Source of the DNA: Streptomyces olivaceus
GTDB lineage: Bacteria; Actinomycetota; Actinomycetes; Streptomycetales; Streptomycetaceae
Direction: 5' to 3'
Assembly (NCBI RefSeq): GCF_000721235.1
Contig: NZ_JOFH01000011.1
Coordinates: 124,001-188,000, forward strand
DNA: 64,000 bases
Under the pieces are notes generated by a model, which saw only the letters and a list, made by a program, of their open reading frames with translations, did not search any database and was not told where the DNA came from. Shown piece by piece: positions 8,175 through 16,841 of this stretch. Numbering within the stretch: the stretch's first letter is position 1; every line of letters begins with the position of its first letter. Position numbers and translations under genes: made by a program.

Positions 8175-8485
8175 GCCCAACGGCTATCAACGCGCGCGTG
8201 CCGTGCGGCGGCGGCGCGCGACCGGGGCACCCGAACGGGTACCTCCCGGCAGCTCACGGTGGGCCCAGCTCACGGTGGGCCGCGCGTCGCGGGCGCGGGA
8301 GCGCAGACCGGACGAACGGGTCCCGGTGCCCGGACCGAGGGCTCCCGGCGCCCCCACACCCTCACGCCCGCGCCCCTCACGCACCCGCACACCCACGCGC
8401 CCGCACGCCCACGATCCGCCCGGTCACCGCCCCGTGCGCCGCGCCTTCGGGACGGCGGCCCCGTCTCCGCCCGGGGCGGCCCGAC
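8175..8485. other. Non-coding gap between rshA and the M1 peptidase gene
   Basis: The 311 bases after rshA and before the peptidase start carry C-rich, CACGC-type low-complexity sequence at 8340-8415 and the tandem repeat listed separately. I see no convincing gene, promoter hexamers or hairpin with a paired stem longer than about eight bases. Confidence 0.5.
8250..8281. repeat. 16-base perfect tandem repeat, two copies
   Basis: CAGCTCACGGTGGGCC occurs twice head to tail, 8250-8265 and 8266-8281, in the region upstream of the M1 peptidase gene. It could be a tandem operator or simply replication slippage. Confidence 0.8.
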
Positions 8486-10684
8486 TCAGACGCCCGTCGG
8501 CTGCGGCTGTGCGCGGCTCACGTCGTACACGCCGGGCACGTCGCGCATCGCGCGCATCAGCGCGGGGAGCCGGGCCGCGTCCGGGAGGACGACGGTGTAG
8601 CTGTGGCGCACCCGCTGCCGGTCCGGGGGGTCGACCGTGGCGGAGACGATCTCGGCGCCTTCGAGGGCCATGGCCTCGGTGAGGTCGGCCAGCAGGTGCG
8701 GGCGGCCGAACGATTCGGCGAGCAGGGTGACCCGGCACTCGGTGCTCTCCCCCCAGCTCACGCCGACCTCGGGGCGTCCCGCGCTCTTCATGCGGGCCAC
8801 CGCCGCGCACCCCGCGCGGTGGACGGTCACCACTCCCCCGCGCACGGGGAAGCCGGTGATCTCGTCCGGCGGCACCGGCGTGCAGCACCCGGCCAGCCGC
8901 ACGGTCGCCTCCGGCGCGTCGACGCGTACGTCGGCGGAGGCGGAGCGGGGCGCCGCCGGTCCGCCCGGCGCGGGGCGCTGGGCGGGCGGGTCGCCGGCGG
9001 CGGGACCGCGTACCGGCCCCTCCGCGTCCGCGGCCTCGTCGGCCTCCCCGGCGTCGGCGGACGACGCCGCCGGACGGGCGGCGAGCCTGCGCTGGATGGC
9101 GATCCGCGCGGCGGGCGTGCGGGCGTGCTCCAGCCAGTCCCTGGAGGGCTCGGAGGCGGGGTCCTGGCCCATCAGGAGCTGCACGGTGTCGCCGTCGCGC
9201 AGCACGGTGCTCATGGTCGCCAGGCGGCCGTTGACCCGGGCGCCGATGGTCGCGTGGGCGTCCTCGCCGTACTGCGCGTAGGCGGCGTCGACGCAGGTCG
9301 CGCCCTCGGGGAGGCCGAGGGTGCCGCCGTCGGGGCGGAAGACGGTGATCTCGCGGTCCTGGGCGAGGTCCTCGCGCAGCGTGGACCAGAAGGTGTCGGG
9401 GTCGGGGGCGCCGCGCTGCCAGTCGAGCAGCCGGGAGAGCCAGCCGGGCCGGGTCGGGTCGGCGCGCTCGCCGTCCCCCGCGCCCTGCTCCTCCGACGGA
9501 GGTGCGTAGGGGTTGCCGAGAGCGACGACGCCCGCCTCGGCGACCTTGTGCATCTGGTGGGTGCGGATGAGGACTTCGACGACCTGACCGTCCTCCGCGC
9601 GGGCGACCGCCGTGTGCAGCGACTGGTACAGGTTGAACTTGGGGACGGCGATGAAGTCCTTGAACTCCGAGACGACGGGCGTCAGACAGGTGTGCAGTTC
9701 ACCGAGGACGGCGTAGCAGTCGGCGTCCTCCTGCACGAGCACCAGGAGCCGCCCGAAGTCCGCGCCGCGCAGCGTGCCGCGCTTGCGGGAGACGCGGTGC
9801 ACGGAGACGAAGTGGCGGGGCCGGATGAGGACTTCGGCCGGGATGTCGGCCTCGCGCAGTACGCCGCGCACCTCGTCGGCGACCGCGGCGAGCGGGTCGT
9901 CCGCGCGGGCGGCGTTCTCGGCGACCAGCTCCCGCGTGTGCGCGTACTCCTCGGGGTGCATGACCGCGAAGACCAGGTCCTCCAGCTCGGACTTCAGGGC
10001 CTGGACGCCGAGCCGTTCGGCGAGCGGGATGAGGACGTCGCGGGTGACCTTGGCGATGCGCTCCTGTTTCTCGCGGCGCATGACGCCGAGGGTGCGCATG
10101 TTGTGCAGCCGGTCGGCGAGTTTGATCGACATCACGCGGACGTCGTTGCCGGTGGCGAGGAGCATCTTGCGGAAGGTCTCGGGCTCGGCGGCGGCGCCGT
10201 AGTCGACCTTCTCCAGTTTGGTGACGCCGTCGACGAGGTAGCGGACCTCGGCGCCGAACTCCTCGCCGACCTGGTCCAGCGTGACGTCCGTGTCCTCGAC
10301 CGTGTCGTGGAGGAGGGAGGCGGTCAGCGTCGTGGTCTCGGCGCCGAGTTCGGCGAGGATCAGGGTGACGGCGAGGGGGTGGGTGATGTAGGGCTCGCCG
10401 CTCTTGCGCATCTGGCCGCGGTGCGAGGACTCGGCGAGGACGTAGGCGCGGTGCAGCGGGTCGAGGTCCGCGTCGGGGTGGTGGGCGCGGTGGGCCTCCA
10501 CGACGTGGCCGATGGCGTCGGGCAGCCGGCCGCGGGCGGCGGAGCCGGTGCCCAGGAGCGCGGCGCGGCCCAGCCGGCGCAGGTCGAGTCGCGGGCGGGA
10601 CTTTCGGCGGGGGGCCGGGGTGACGGCGCCGCCGGTCGCGGGCGGCACGGGTCCCGGGCTCGGATTCACGGCCTCCGCGTTCAT
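8486..10684 (-). CDS. rshA: Bifunctional (p)ppGpp synthetase/hydrolase of the RSH family
   Basis: 732 residues; it controls the alarmone (p)ppGpp in the cytoplasm. Domains in order: HD hydrolase at about 80-220, with HRGQMRKSGEPYITHP and the metal-binding LLHDTVEDTD (His126-Asp127); synthetase at about 245-375, with RPRHF, YQSLHTAV and VEVLIRT; TGS at about 425-490; and a C-terminal ACT domain (LADLTEAMALEGAEI). The hydrolase is canonical. The synthetase is drifted: the usual RPKH is RPRH, and the DLVGxR segment is reduced to ADFGRLLVLV. From memory S. coelicolor has RelA plus RshA (SCO5794), and this is RshA. The ATG at 10684 has GGAGG six bases before it. The 261-base gap to dapF upstream contains relatively A/T-rich sequence, probably its promoter. 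Confidence 0.92.
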   Translation of the reverse strand: MNAEAVNPSPGPVPPATGGAVTPAPRRKSRPRLDLRRLGRAALLGTGSAARGRLPDAIGHVVEAHRAHHPDADLDPLHRAYVLAESSHRGQMRKSGEPYITHPLAVTLILAELGAETTTLTASLLHDTVEDTDVTLDQVGEEFGAEVRYLVDGVTKLEKVDYGAAAEPETFRKMLLATGNDVRVMSIKLADRLHNMRTLGVMRREKQERIAKVTRDVLIPLAERLGVQALKSELEDLVFAVMHPEEYAHTRELVAENAARADDPLAAVADEVRGVLREADIPAEVLIRPRHFVSVHRVSRKRGTLRGADFGRLLVLVQEDADCYAVLGELHTCLTPVVSEFKDFIAVPKFNLYQSLHTAVARAEDGQVVEVLIRTHQMHKVAEAGVVALGNPYAPPSEEQGAGDGERADPTRPGWLSRLLDWQRGAPDPDTFWSTLREDLAQDREITVFRPDGGTLGLPEGATCVDAAYAQYGEDAHATIGARVNGRLATMSTVLRDGDTVQLLMGQDPASEPSRDWLEHARTPAARIAIQRRLAARPAASSADAGEADEAADAEGPVRGPAAGDPPAQRPAPGGPAAPRSASADVRVDAPEATVRLAGCCTPVPPDEITGFPVRGGVVTVHRAGCAAVARMKSAGRPEVGVSWGESTECRVTLLAESFGRPHLLADLTEAMALEGAEIVSATVDPPDRQRVRHSYTVVLPDAARLPALMRAMRDVPGVYDVSRAQPQPTGV

Positions 10685-10945
10685 GGGCACCTCCGGCTGC
10701 ACGGACCGGCGGACGGGGTGTCCCAGGGCGGACACGGCTCAGGGGATGGCGTCGGTCCCCCGCCCGGGCCGGTGCTTGATGCTATCGAGCCCATCACGTG
10801 CGGCCGACCGCCTCTCGCCGAGCGTGAAACGGATCACCCATTCGAGCGATGGACCGAGGGTTTACGTTTTCGCACTGAGTGTCATGGAACGGGCGGTGGT
10901 TCAACGGTTCGCGGCCCGGTGCTTCCCAGTGCTGCGGTTCCTGCT

Positions 10946-11839
10946 TCAGGCGAGTACCCCTTCCAGCCAGGCGGAGTCGAACTCCCCCTCCGCGACGATC
11001 ACCGCGGGGCCCGTCATCTCGATCTCGCCGTCGGGGCGCTCGGTGATCACCAGGGTGCCACCGGGCACGTCGACGGTGTACGTGGCCGGCACACCGGTGA
11101 CCGCCGGGTCGACGCCGTCCCGGCGTGCGGTGGCGACGGCGACGGCGCAGGCGCCGGTGCCGCAGGAACGGGTCTCCCCCGAGCCGCGCTCGTGCACGCG
11201 CATCGCGACATGCCGAGGGCCCCGGTCGGCCACGAACTCGACGTTGACCCCGTCCGGGTAGGCACTGGCGGGCTCGTGCGGCGGCGGGGCGTACAGGTCG
11301 CCGGCGTGGGACAGGTCGGCGACGAAGGCGACCGCGTGCGGGTTGCCCATGTTCACGTTCCGGGCGGGCCAGCTGCGCTCGCCGACGCTCACCTCGACGT
11401 CTCCCTCGGGCAGCAGCGCGCGGCCCATGCCGACGGTGACGTCCCCCGCGGCGGAGCCGCCGTCGGACACGGCCTTGGCGAGGTGGACGCGCTTGACTCC
11501 GCCGCGCGTCGCGACGGCGAGGTCGCCCTCGCCGACGTGTCCGGCGCGCTGGAGGTAGCGGGCGAAGACCCGTACGCCGTTGCCGCACATCTCGGCGACC
11601 GAGCCGTCGCCGTTGCGGTAGTCCATGAACCACTCCGCCTCGGCCGCCATGTGCACGGCCTCGGGATGCGCCGCGGACCGCACCACGTGCAGCAGTCCGT
11701 CGCCCCCGATGCCCGCGCGGCGGTCGCACAGTGCGGCGACCGCGGCGGGCGGCAGGTCGAGGGCGTTTCCCGGGTCGGGGACGATCACGAAGTCGTTCTC
11801 GGTGCCGTGACCCTTGAGGAAGGCGATCCGCGTGCTCAT
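10946..11839 (-). CDS. dapF: Diaminopimelate epimerase
   Basis: 297 residues. It converts LL- to meso-diaminopimelate in lysine synthesis; Streptomyces peptidoglycan carries LL-DAP, so here the enzyme mainly serves lysine. The two catalytic cysteines are visible in MCGNGVRVFARYL and GSGETRSCGTGACA, and the N-terminus has the family KGHGTENDFV. The ATG at 11839 is fixed by that N-terminus; a GAGGA lies directly against it, so spacing is unusually short and translation may be leaderless. It follows the tRNA gene miaA and a small membrane protein gene on the same strand, with a 71-base gap to the latter. Confidence 0.95.
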   Translation of the reverse strand: MSTRIAFLKGHGTENDFVIVPDPGNALDLPPAAVAALCDRRAGIGGDGLLHVVRSAAHPEAVHMAAEAEWFMDYRNGDGSVAEMCGNGVRVFARYLQRAGHVGEGDLAVATRGGVKRVHLAKAVSDGGSAAGDVTVGMGRALLPEGDVEVSVGERSWPARNVNMGNPHAVAFVADLSHAGDLYAPPPHEPASAYPDGVNVEFVADRGPRHVAMRVHERGSGETRSCGTGACAVAVATARRDGVDPAVTGVPATYTVDVPGGTLVITERPDGEIEMTGPAVIVAEGEFDSAWLEGVLA

Positions 11840-11910
11840 TCCTCGATCGTACGGGGTGGGCACGGGGGAACGACGAGGGCGGGACGCGGCCGGGCCCGGT
11901 GACGGGCGCG

Positions 11911-12411
11911 TCAGCCCCGCAGGCGGGCGACCCGCCACACGGCCAGGACGACGACGGCGGCGACCGCCAGGGCGTACACGAGGATCATCCGCCAGTCGCC
12001 CCGGCGCCCCGAACCGCGCTGCGGCAGGCCCGGCCACGTGTAACCGACCCGGCGGGCGGCCATCATGCCCCAGCCGGCCGCGCACGAGCAGATCAGCAGC
12101 CCCAGCATCGCGATCACGGCGCCGCTGTCGCCGAAGTCGAAGGCGAGCGGGAAGGCGAACATCAGGGAGCCGACGGCGGCGAGGCACACGATGGGCGCCA
12201 ACTGCCACAGGCGCAGGCGCCGTTGCGGGCGCAGTTCGACCTCGACCTCGTCGCCGTACATCTCGTCGGGCTCGGGGCCGTCGGCGGCGACGCCCTCGGG
12301 CGTCTCGTCCGGGCCGTCGGGGCTCAGTGCGTCCCCGTCCGGCTTCGGCCCACCGCCCCCGGCGATGCCGTGCTCGGTGCTCGGTGCGGTGTCACGAGGG
12401 CCGGCCTCCAT
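11911..12411 (-). CDS. Small membrane protein, unknown function
   Basis: 166 residues from the ATG at 12411, which has GGGAGG ten bases upstream; a GTG 57 bases earlier is less likely. The first 80 residues are acidic and Pro/Gly-rich (DGPDETPEGVAADGPEPDE). Three hydrophobic segments follow: APIVCLAAVGSLMFAFPLAF, AVIAMLGLLICSCAAGWGMM and, after a basic loop, MILVYALAVAAVVVLAVW. The acidic tail should be cytoplasmic. I do not recognise a family; it is a conserved neighbour of miaA and dapF in Streptomyces as far as I recall. Confidence 0.75.
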   Translation of the reverse strand: MEAGPRDTAPSTEHGIAGGGGPKPDGDALSPDGPDETPEGVAADGPEPDEMYGDEVEVELRPQRRLRLWQLAPIVCLAAVGSLMFAFPLAFDFGDSGAVIAMLGLLICSCAAGWGMMAARRVGYTWPGLPQRGSGRRGDWRMILVYALAVAAVVVLAVWRVARLRG

Positions 12412-12518
12412 CGCCACGCGCCCTCCCAACTCAGACTCATTCGGTCGATCGAAGCTCGATGATGGCACGCCGCCGAAGGCCCGGATGACGGCCGGAGCGT
12501 CCCGATGCCATCACGTGA

Positions 12519-13457
12519 TCAGGCTGTAACCGGTCGTTCGACCAACGACAGCGCGAGCTGTGGAAGTTCCGTGCGATCCGCCACACCCCCACTCAACCAG
12601 TGCACCCGCGGGTCGCGCCTGAACCATGAATCCTGACGGCGCGCGAAGCGCTTGGTCGCACGGACGGTCTCGGCGCGCGCCTCCTCGAGCGTGCACTCGC
12701 CGGCCAGTGCCGCGAGGACCTGCTGGTAGCCGAGCGCGCGCGACGCCGTACGCCCCTCGCGCAACCCGCGCGCCTCCAGTGCGCGCACCTCCTCGACCAG
12801 ACCGGCGTCCCACATCCGGTCGACGCGGTGGGCGATGCGCTCGGCCAGCTCGGGGCGCGCCACGTCGACGCCGATCTGGACGGTGTCGTACACCGAGTCG
12901 TGTCCCGGAAGATTGGCGGTGAAGGGGCGCCCGGTGATCTCGATCACCTCAAGGGCGCGCACGATCCGGCGCCCGTTGCTGGGCAGGATGGCCCGCCCCG
13001 CCCCGGGGTCGGCGGCGGCCAGGCGGGCGTGCAGCGCGCCCGAGCCCCGCAGCGCGAGTTCCTCCTCCAGCCGGGCCCTGATGCCGGGGTCGGTGCCGGG
13101 GAACTCCAGGTTGTCCACGGCGCCGCGGACGTAGAGGCCGGAGCCGCCGACGAGGACCGGCCAGCGTCCGGCGGCGAGCAGCGCGTCGATCCGCTCCCGC
13201 GCCAGCCGCTGGTACTCCGCGACGGACGCGGTGACCGTCACGTCCCAGATGTCCAGGAGATGGTGCGGCACCCCGCCGCGTTCCCCGGGAGTCAATTTGG
13301 CGGTGCCGATGTCCATCCCGCGGTAGAGCTGCATGGAGTCGGCGTTGACGACCTCGCCGCCGAGCCGCTCGGCGAGGAAGACGCCCAGGTCGGACTTTCC
13401 GGCCGCGGTGGGTCCGACCACGGCGATGACACGGGGGGTGGGAGGTGTGCTGGTCAC
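12519..13457 (-). CDS. miaA: tRNA dimethylallyltransferase
   Basis: 312 residues. It attaches a dimethylallyl group to N6 of adenosine 37 in tRNAs reading UNN codons; MiaB, encoded 1.7 kb away, then adds methylthio. Motifs: the P-loop VVGPTAAGKSDLG near 13-25, NADSMQLYRGMDIGTAK, HHLLDIWDV, VGGSGLYVRG, NGRRIVRALEVIE and RQDSWFRRDPRVHWL near the C-terminus. The start is the GTG at 13457. The gene is divergent from the small acidic protein gene at 13640. Confidence 0.95.
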   Translation of the reverse strand: MTSTPPTPRVIAVVGPTAAGKSDLGVFLAERLGGEVVNADSMQLYRGMDIGTAKLTPGERGGVPHHLLDIWDVTVTASVAEYQRLARERIDALLAAGRWPVLVGGSGLYVRGAVDNLEFPGTDPGIRARLEEELALRGSGALHARLAAADPGAGRAILPSNGRRIVRALEVIEITGRPFTANLPGHDSVYDTVQIGVDVARPELAERIAHRVDRMWDAGLVEEVRALEARGLREGRTASRALGYQQVLAALAGECTLEEARAETVRATKRFARRQDSWFRRDPRVHWLSGGVADRTELPQLALSLVERPVTA

Positions 13458-13639
13458 CGGACCAGTCTCGCAAACCTCTCACCTCCCCCTCGAACGAGTT
13501 ACGTGACGGTCCGCGCCGCGGGGTCGTTGCCCGTTGCGAGGTTCCCGCTCCCGGCAACCGGGGCCATCGACCCGGCCACGCGGACGGACGTACCGGAGGC
13601 CGCGGGATGTCGCCCGCACGAGTAACGTATGGAGTTGAA

Positions 13640-13915
13640 ATGGGCGTTTTTGCACGGCTTCTTCGGAGGTCGAAGACGACCGAGGACGCGTCGGCCGCAG
13701 GGACACGGGCCGAGGCCACGGAGACCGAGCGGACGGCGGACGGCCCGGCCGAAGCGGCGGAACCGGCGGACGCCGCCGGCCCTCGCACCACCGGGGAGGC
13801 CGACGAGCCCGCACCGGCCTCCGAAGCCGCCGAACCGGACGGCGTCGGCATCCCCAAGCAGCAGTCCGCCGGGGAGGCCGTCGACAACGAGGCCGACAAG
13901 GGCGCCCGCACCTGA
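13640..13915 (+). CDS. Small acidic Ala/Glu-rich protein, unknown function
   Basis: 91 residues from the ATG at 13640, which has GGAG six bases before it; the frame is open further upstream but without a ribosome site. After a basic MGVFARLLRRSK start the rest is Ala/Glu/Pro-rich and probably disordered, ending with the more conserved-looking VGIPKQQSAGEAVDNEAD. There is no signal peptide or membrane segment. It lies 24 bases before the antitoxin-like gene and is probably co-transcribed with it. Confidence 0.65.
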   Translation: MGVFARLLRRSKTTEDASAAGTRAEATETERTADGPAEAAEPADAAGPRTTGEADEPAPASEAAEPDGVGIPKQQSAGEAVDNEADKGART

Positions 13916-13939
13916 CTGCCCCGTGAGGGAAGGCGAAGC

Positions 13940-14221
13940 ATGGGTCTCCTGGACAATCTGAAGGCCAGAATCGGACCGGCGAAGGGCAAGGTCTCCGACC
14001 TCGCGCAACAGCACGGCGACAAGATCGACCGCGGTCTCGACAAGGTGGCGCGGACCGTCGACGAGCGGACCAAGGGCAAGTACAGCGACCGGATCCAGAC
14101 GGGCACGGGCAAGGCCAAGGACGCCATGGAGCGCCTCGCCCGCAAGGACGACGGGGGCACGGGCACGGGCGGCGGCACACCCGGCGGTCCGCCTCCCGCC
14201 GGGCCGCCCCCGGCTTCCTGA
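13940..14221 (+). CDS. Antitoxin-like protein of the MT0933/Rv0909 type
   Basis: 93 residues, start ATG 13940 with GGAAGG before it. The N-terminal 70 residues are amphipathic and Lys/Asp-rich (MGLLDNLKARIGPAKGKV, then KIDRGLDKVARTVDERTKGKY and GTGKAKDAMERLARKD), matching the small family annotated as antitoxins after Mycobacterium Rv0909. The tail is Gly/Pro-rich. No toxin-like gene is adjacent: the partner upstream is a small acidic protein and the gene downstream is convergent. The antitoxin name rests on family annotation only, and another role is quite possible. Confidence 0.75.
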   Translation: MGLLDNLKARIGPAKGKVSDLAQQHGDKIDRGLDKVARTVDERTKGKYSDRIQTGTGKAKDAMERLARKDDGGTGTGGGTPGGPPPAGPPPAS

Positions 14222-14376
14222 CCCGGGCGACGCGGCCCGGTGGGCCGTGGCGCAGGCACCGCGAGGGGCAACCACGGAGCGCGTCCACGGACGCGTTCCG
14301 TGCCCGCCTCCGGACCCCCCGCGCGTCCGGCACGATCCGGCCCCCGGCCCGTCCGGCGCTTCTCCTACGGCCAGTC

Positions 14377-15111
14377 CTACGACCAGGCGGCCGCCACGTA
14401 CCCCACGCCGTACGGCGCGTCCTCGTACAGCAGCGCGCCGGTGAGCCGCGCGTCCTCGGCCGCGCCCGCCAGGACCTGCCAGGGCGCCCGCCCGGAGACC
14501 TTCAGCTCCCGGGCCAGTACGGCGTCCAGCGCGGCGAGGGCGGCGAGGTCCGCCGCACCGAGCGCGCGCCCGATCCCGGCGTCGAAGGGCGCCGCCCGCT
14601 CGTCGAGGTACCCGGGTGCCTTGAGCGTGCGGCACGCGCTGGCGTCGCCCAGCACCAGCATCGCCACCCGGCCGGCACGGGCCGCGAGGTCCCGCCCGAG
14701 TGCGGCACAGCGCTCGGCGGGCAGGTCCTCGCCCACGCCGATGCCCTCGACGGGAGCGTCGGACCACCCGTTCCGGCTCAGCAGCCAGGAGCCCACGGCG
14801 AGCCCGTACGGCAGCTCCCCGCCGGTCTCCGCCGGCGCCGGTCCCGGCTCAGTACCGCCGTCCTGGCCCAGCCGTACGTCCACCTCGACGCCGAAGCCGC
14901 GGAACGAGCCCCGCGCACCCACCGGGTAGACCTCGGGCCCGGCGCGGTCCGCGGGCCCGACGACCAGCAGCCGGTCGGGGCGGGCGGCGGCGAGGACGCC
15001 CAGCGCGTCCGCGCAGGCGGCACGCGCGGCGTCCAGCTCGGGCGCGGCACCGGCGGCGACCTCGGGCACCAGGAGCGGCGGGCAGGGGCAGACGGCGGCG
15101 GCGACAAGCAT
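14377..15111 (-). CDS. Class III extradiol dioxygenase-like protein
   Basis: 244 residues. The N-terminus MLVAAAVCPCPPLLVPEV and the later LLVVGPADR, VAMLVLGDASACRTLKAPGYLD and APFDAGIGRAL resemble the fold of the LigB/class III extradiol ring-cleavage family, in a version found near miaB in actinobacteria. The His residues that bind iron in true dioxygenases are not evident, so catalysis of ring cleavage is doubtful. It lies 49 bases after miaB on the same strand and probably belongs to its operon. Confidence 0.7.
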   Translation of the reverse strand: MLVAAAVCPCPPLLVPEVAAGAAPELDAARAACADALGVLAAARPDRLLVVGPADRAGPEVYPVGARGSFRGFGVEVDVRLGQDGGTEPGPAPAETGGELPYGLAVGSWLLSRNGWSDAPVEGIGVGEDLPAERCAALGRDLAARAGRVAMLVLGDASACRTLKAPGYLDERAAPFDAGIGRALGAADLAALAALDAVLARELKVSGRAPWQVLAGAAEDARLTGALLYEDAPYGVGYVAAAWS

Positions 15112-15160
15112 GATCGGCAGCGTAGCCCCGTGCCGCCGCCCGCCGGGGCACCCCCCGGGG

Positions 15161-16678
15161 TCAGTCGCAGCCGCAGCCGCCGGCCACGGCCGGCTGCGGC
15201 TCGGGCACGCCGATCGTCGGCAGCCCCAGCATCACGCCCGCCGGCCTGGCCTGCTCGGCGGCGTTGCGCTTCTCCCAGGCGTCGCCCGCGCGGGTGCGGC
15301 GCACGTCGAGCACCGCGCCCTCGGCCAGCAGGTGGTGCGGAGCGGCATAGGTGATCGCGACGGTCACCACGTCGCCGGGGCGCACCTCCTGGTCGGGCTT
15401 GGTGAAGTGCACCAGGCGGTTGTCGGGGGCGCGGCCGGACAGGCGGTGGGTGGTGCCGTCCTTGCGGCCTTCGCCCTCGGCGACCATCAGCTCCAGGGTG
15501 CGGCCGACCTGCTTCTTGTTCTCCTCCCAGGAGATCTCCTCCTGGAGGGCGACCAGGCGCTCGTAGCGCTCCTGGACGACGGCCTTGGGGATCTGGTTCT
15601 CCATGTCGGCGGCGGGGGTGCCGGGGCGCTTGGAGTACTGGAAGGTGAAGGCCTGGGCGAACCGCGCCTCGCGCACCACGTGCAGGGTCTGCTCGAAGTC
15701 CTCCTCGGTCTCGCCGGGGAAGCCCACGATGATGTCGGTACTGATCGCGGCGTGCGGGATGGCCGCGCGGACCTTCTCGATGATCCCCAGGTACCGCTCC
15801 TGCCGGTACGAGCGGCGCATCGCCTTGAGCACCGGGTCCGAGCCGGACTGGAGCGGCATGTGCAGCTGGGGCATCGCGTTCGGCGTCTCGGCCATGGCGG
15901 CGATGACGTCGTCGGTGAAGTCGCGCGGGTGCGGGGAGGTGAAGCGGACGCGCTCCAGGCCCTCGATCCTCCCGCAGGCGCGCAGCAGCTTGCTGAACGC
16001 CTCGCGGTCACCGATGTCGGAGCCGTACGCGTTGACGTTCTGCCCGAGGAGGGTGATCTCGGAGACGCCCTCGGCGACCAGGGCCTCGACCTCCGCGAGG
16101 ATGTCGCCGGGGCGGCGGTCCTTCTCCTTGCCGCGCAGGGCCGGGACGATGCAGAAGGTGCAGGTGTTGTTGCACCCGACGGAGATGGAGACCCAGGCCG
16201 CGTAGGCGCTCTCGCGGCGGGTGGGCAGGGTGGACGGGAACGCCTCCAGGGACTCGGCGATCTCGACCTGCGCCTCCTCCTGCACACGGGCGCGCTCCAG
16301 CAGGACGGGGAGCTTGCCGATGTTGTGCGTGCCGAAGACGACGTCCACCCAGGGCGCCCGCTTCACGATGGTGTCGCGGTCCTTCTGCGCCAGACAGCCG
16401 CCGACCGCGATCTGCATGCCCGGACGGCTCGCCTTCTTCGGGGCGAGGTGGCCGAGGTTGCCGTACAGCTTGTTGTCCGCGTTCTCCCGGACGGCGCAGG
16501 TGTTGAAGACGACGACGTCCGCGTCGCCGTCGGCGTGCTCGGGGGCACGGACGTACCCCGCGTCCTCCAGCAGGCCGGACAATCGCTCGGAGTCGTGGAC
16601 GTTCATCTGGCACCCGTAGGTGCGGACTTCATAGGTGCGCGTGCCGCCCACTGACTGGCTCCGGTCGATGCTGCTCAT
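15161..16678 (-). CDS. miaB: tRNA-2-methylthio-N6-dimethylallyladenosine synthase
   Basis: 505 residues. This radical-SAM methylthiotransferase acts on the isopentenylated A37 made by MiaA. The N-terminal domain has the cluster cysteines [15 protein letters not shown] and VGGCLAQ; the radical-SAM centre is [18 protein letters not shown]; a TRAM domain covers about 410-475. The C-terminus ends in the unusual cysteine motif GGCGCD, beyond the TRAM domain. I start at the ATG at 16678, giving [20 protein letters not shown]; the frame continues upstream without family match. The window also encodes the related enzyme RimO. Confidence 0.95.
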   Translation of the reverse strand: MSSIDRSQSVGGTRTYEVRTYGCQMNVHDSERLSGLLEDAGYVRAPEHADGDADVVVFNTCAVRENADNKLYGNLGHLAPKKASRPGMQIAVGGCLAQKDRDTIVKRAPWVDVVFGTHNIGKLPVLLERARVQEEAQVEIAESLEAFPSTLPTRRESAYAAWVSISVGCNNTCTFCIVPALRGKEKDRRPGDILAEVEALVAEGVSEITLLGQNVNAYGSDIGDREAFSKLLRACGRIEGLERVRFTSPHPRDFTDDVIAAMAETPNAMPQLHMPLQSGSDPVLKAMRRSYRQERYLGIIEKVRAAIPHAAISTDIIVGFPGETEEDFEQTLHVVREARFAQAFTFQYSKRPGTPAADMENQIPKAVVQERYERLVALQEEISWEENKKQVGRTLELMVAEGEGRKDGTTHRLSGRAPDNRLVHFTKPDQEVRPGDVVTVAITYAAPHHLLAEGAVLDVRRTRAGDAWEKRNAAEQARPAGVMLGLPTIGVPEPQPAVAGGCGCD

Positions 16679-16770
16679 GGCCACAAGGGTAGGCGGTCGG
16701 CGGGATTGCCCGGTTCGCCTGTGGACAACCGCGGCCTCACGGCGTCCAGGTCGGTGCACACGGCTCCGCG

Positions 16771-16841
16771 GCCCGGCCCCGTCCCGCACTCAGGGCTCGA
16801 TGAGGCCCGGCCCCGTCCCGCACTCAGGGCTCGATGAGGCC
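16771..16841. repeat. 34-base perfect tandem duplication across a stop codon
   Basis: The 34 bases at 16805-16838 are repeated exactly at 16771-16804, and a few more bases match beyond. The right copy contains the stop and last codons of the response regulator gene, so the left copy is a non-coding relic of its 3' end. It looks like a recent slippage event. Confidence 0.9.

Noticed and set aside
8340..8420. C-rich stretch upstream of the M1 peptidase as a riboswitch or structured RNA
   Set aside because: It lacks long paired stems; low-complexity CACGC composition explains it.
8198..11902. 1234-codon plus-strand open frame across rshA and dapF
   Set aside because: Antisense to two well-supported genes, with composition typical of frame shadows.
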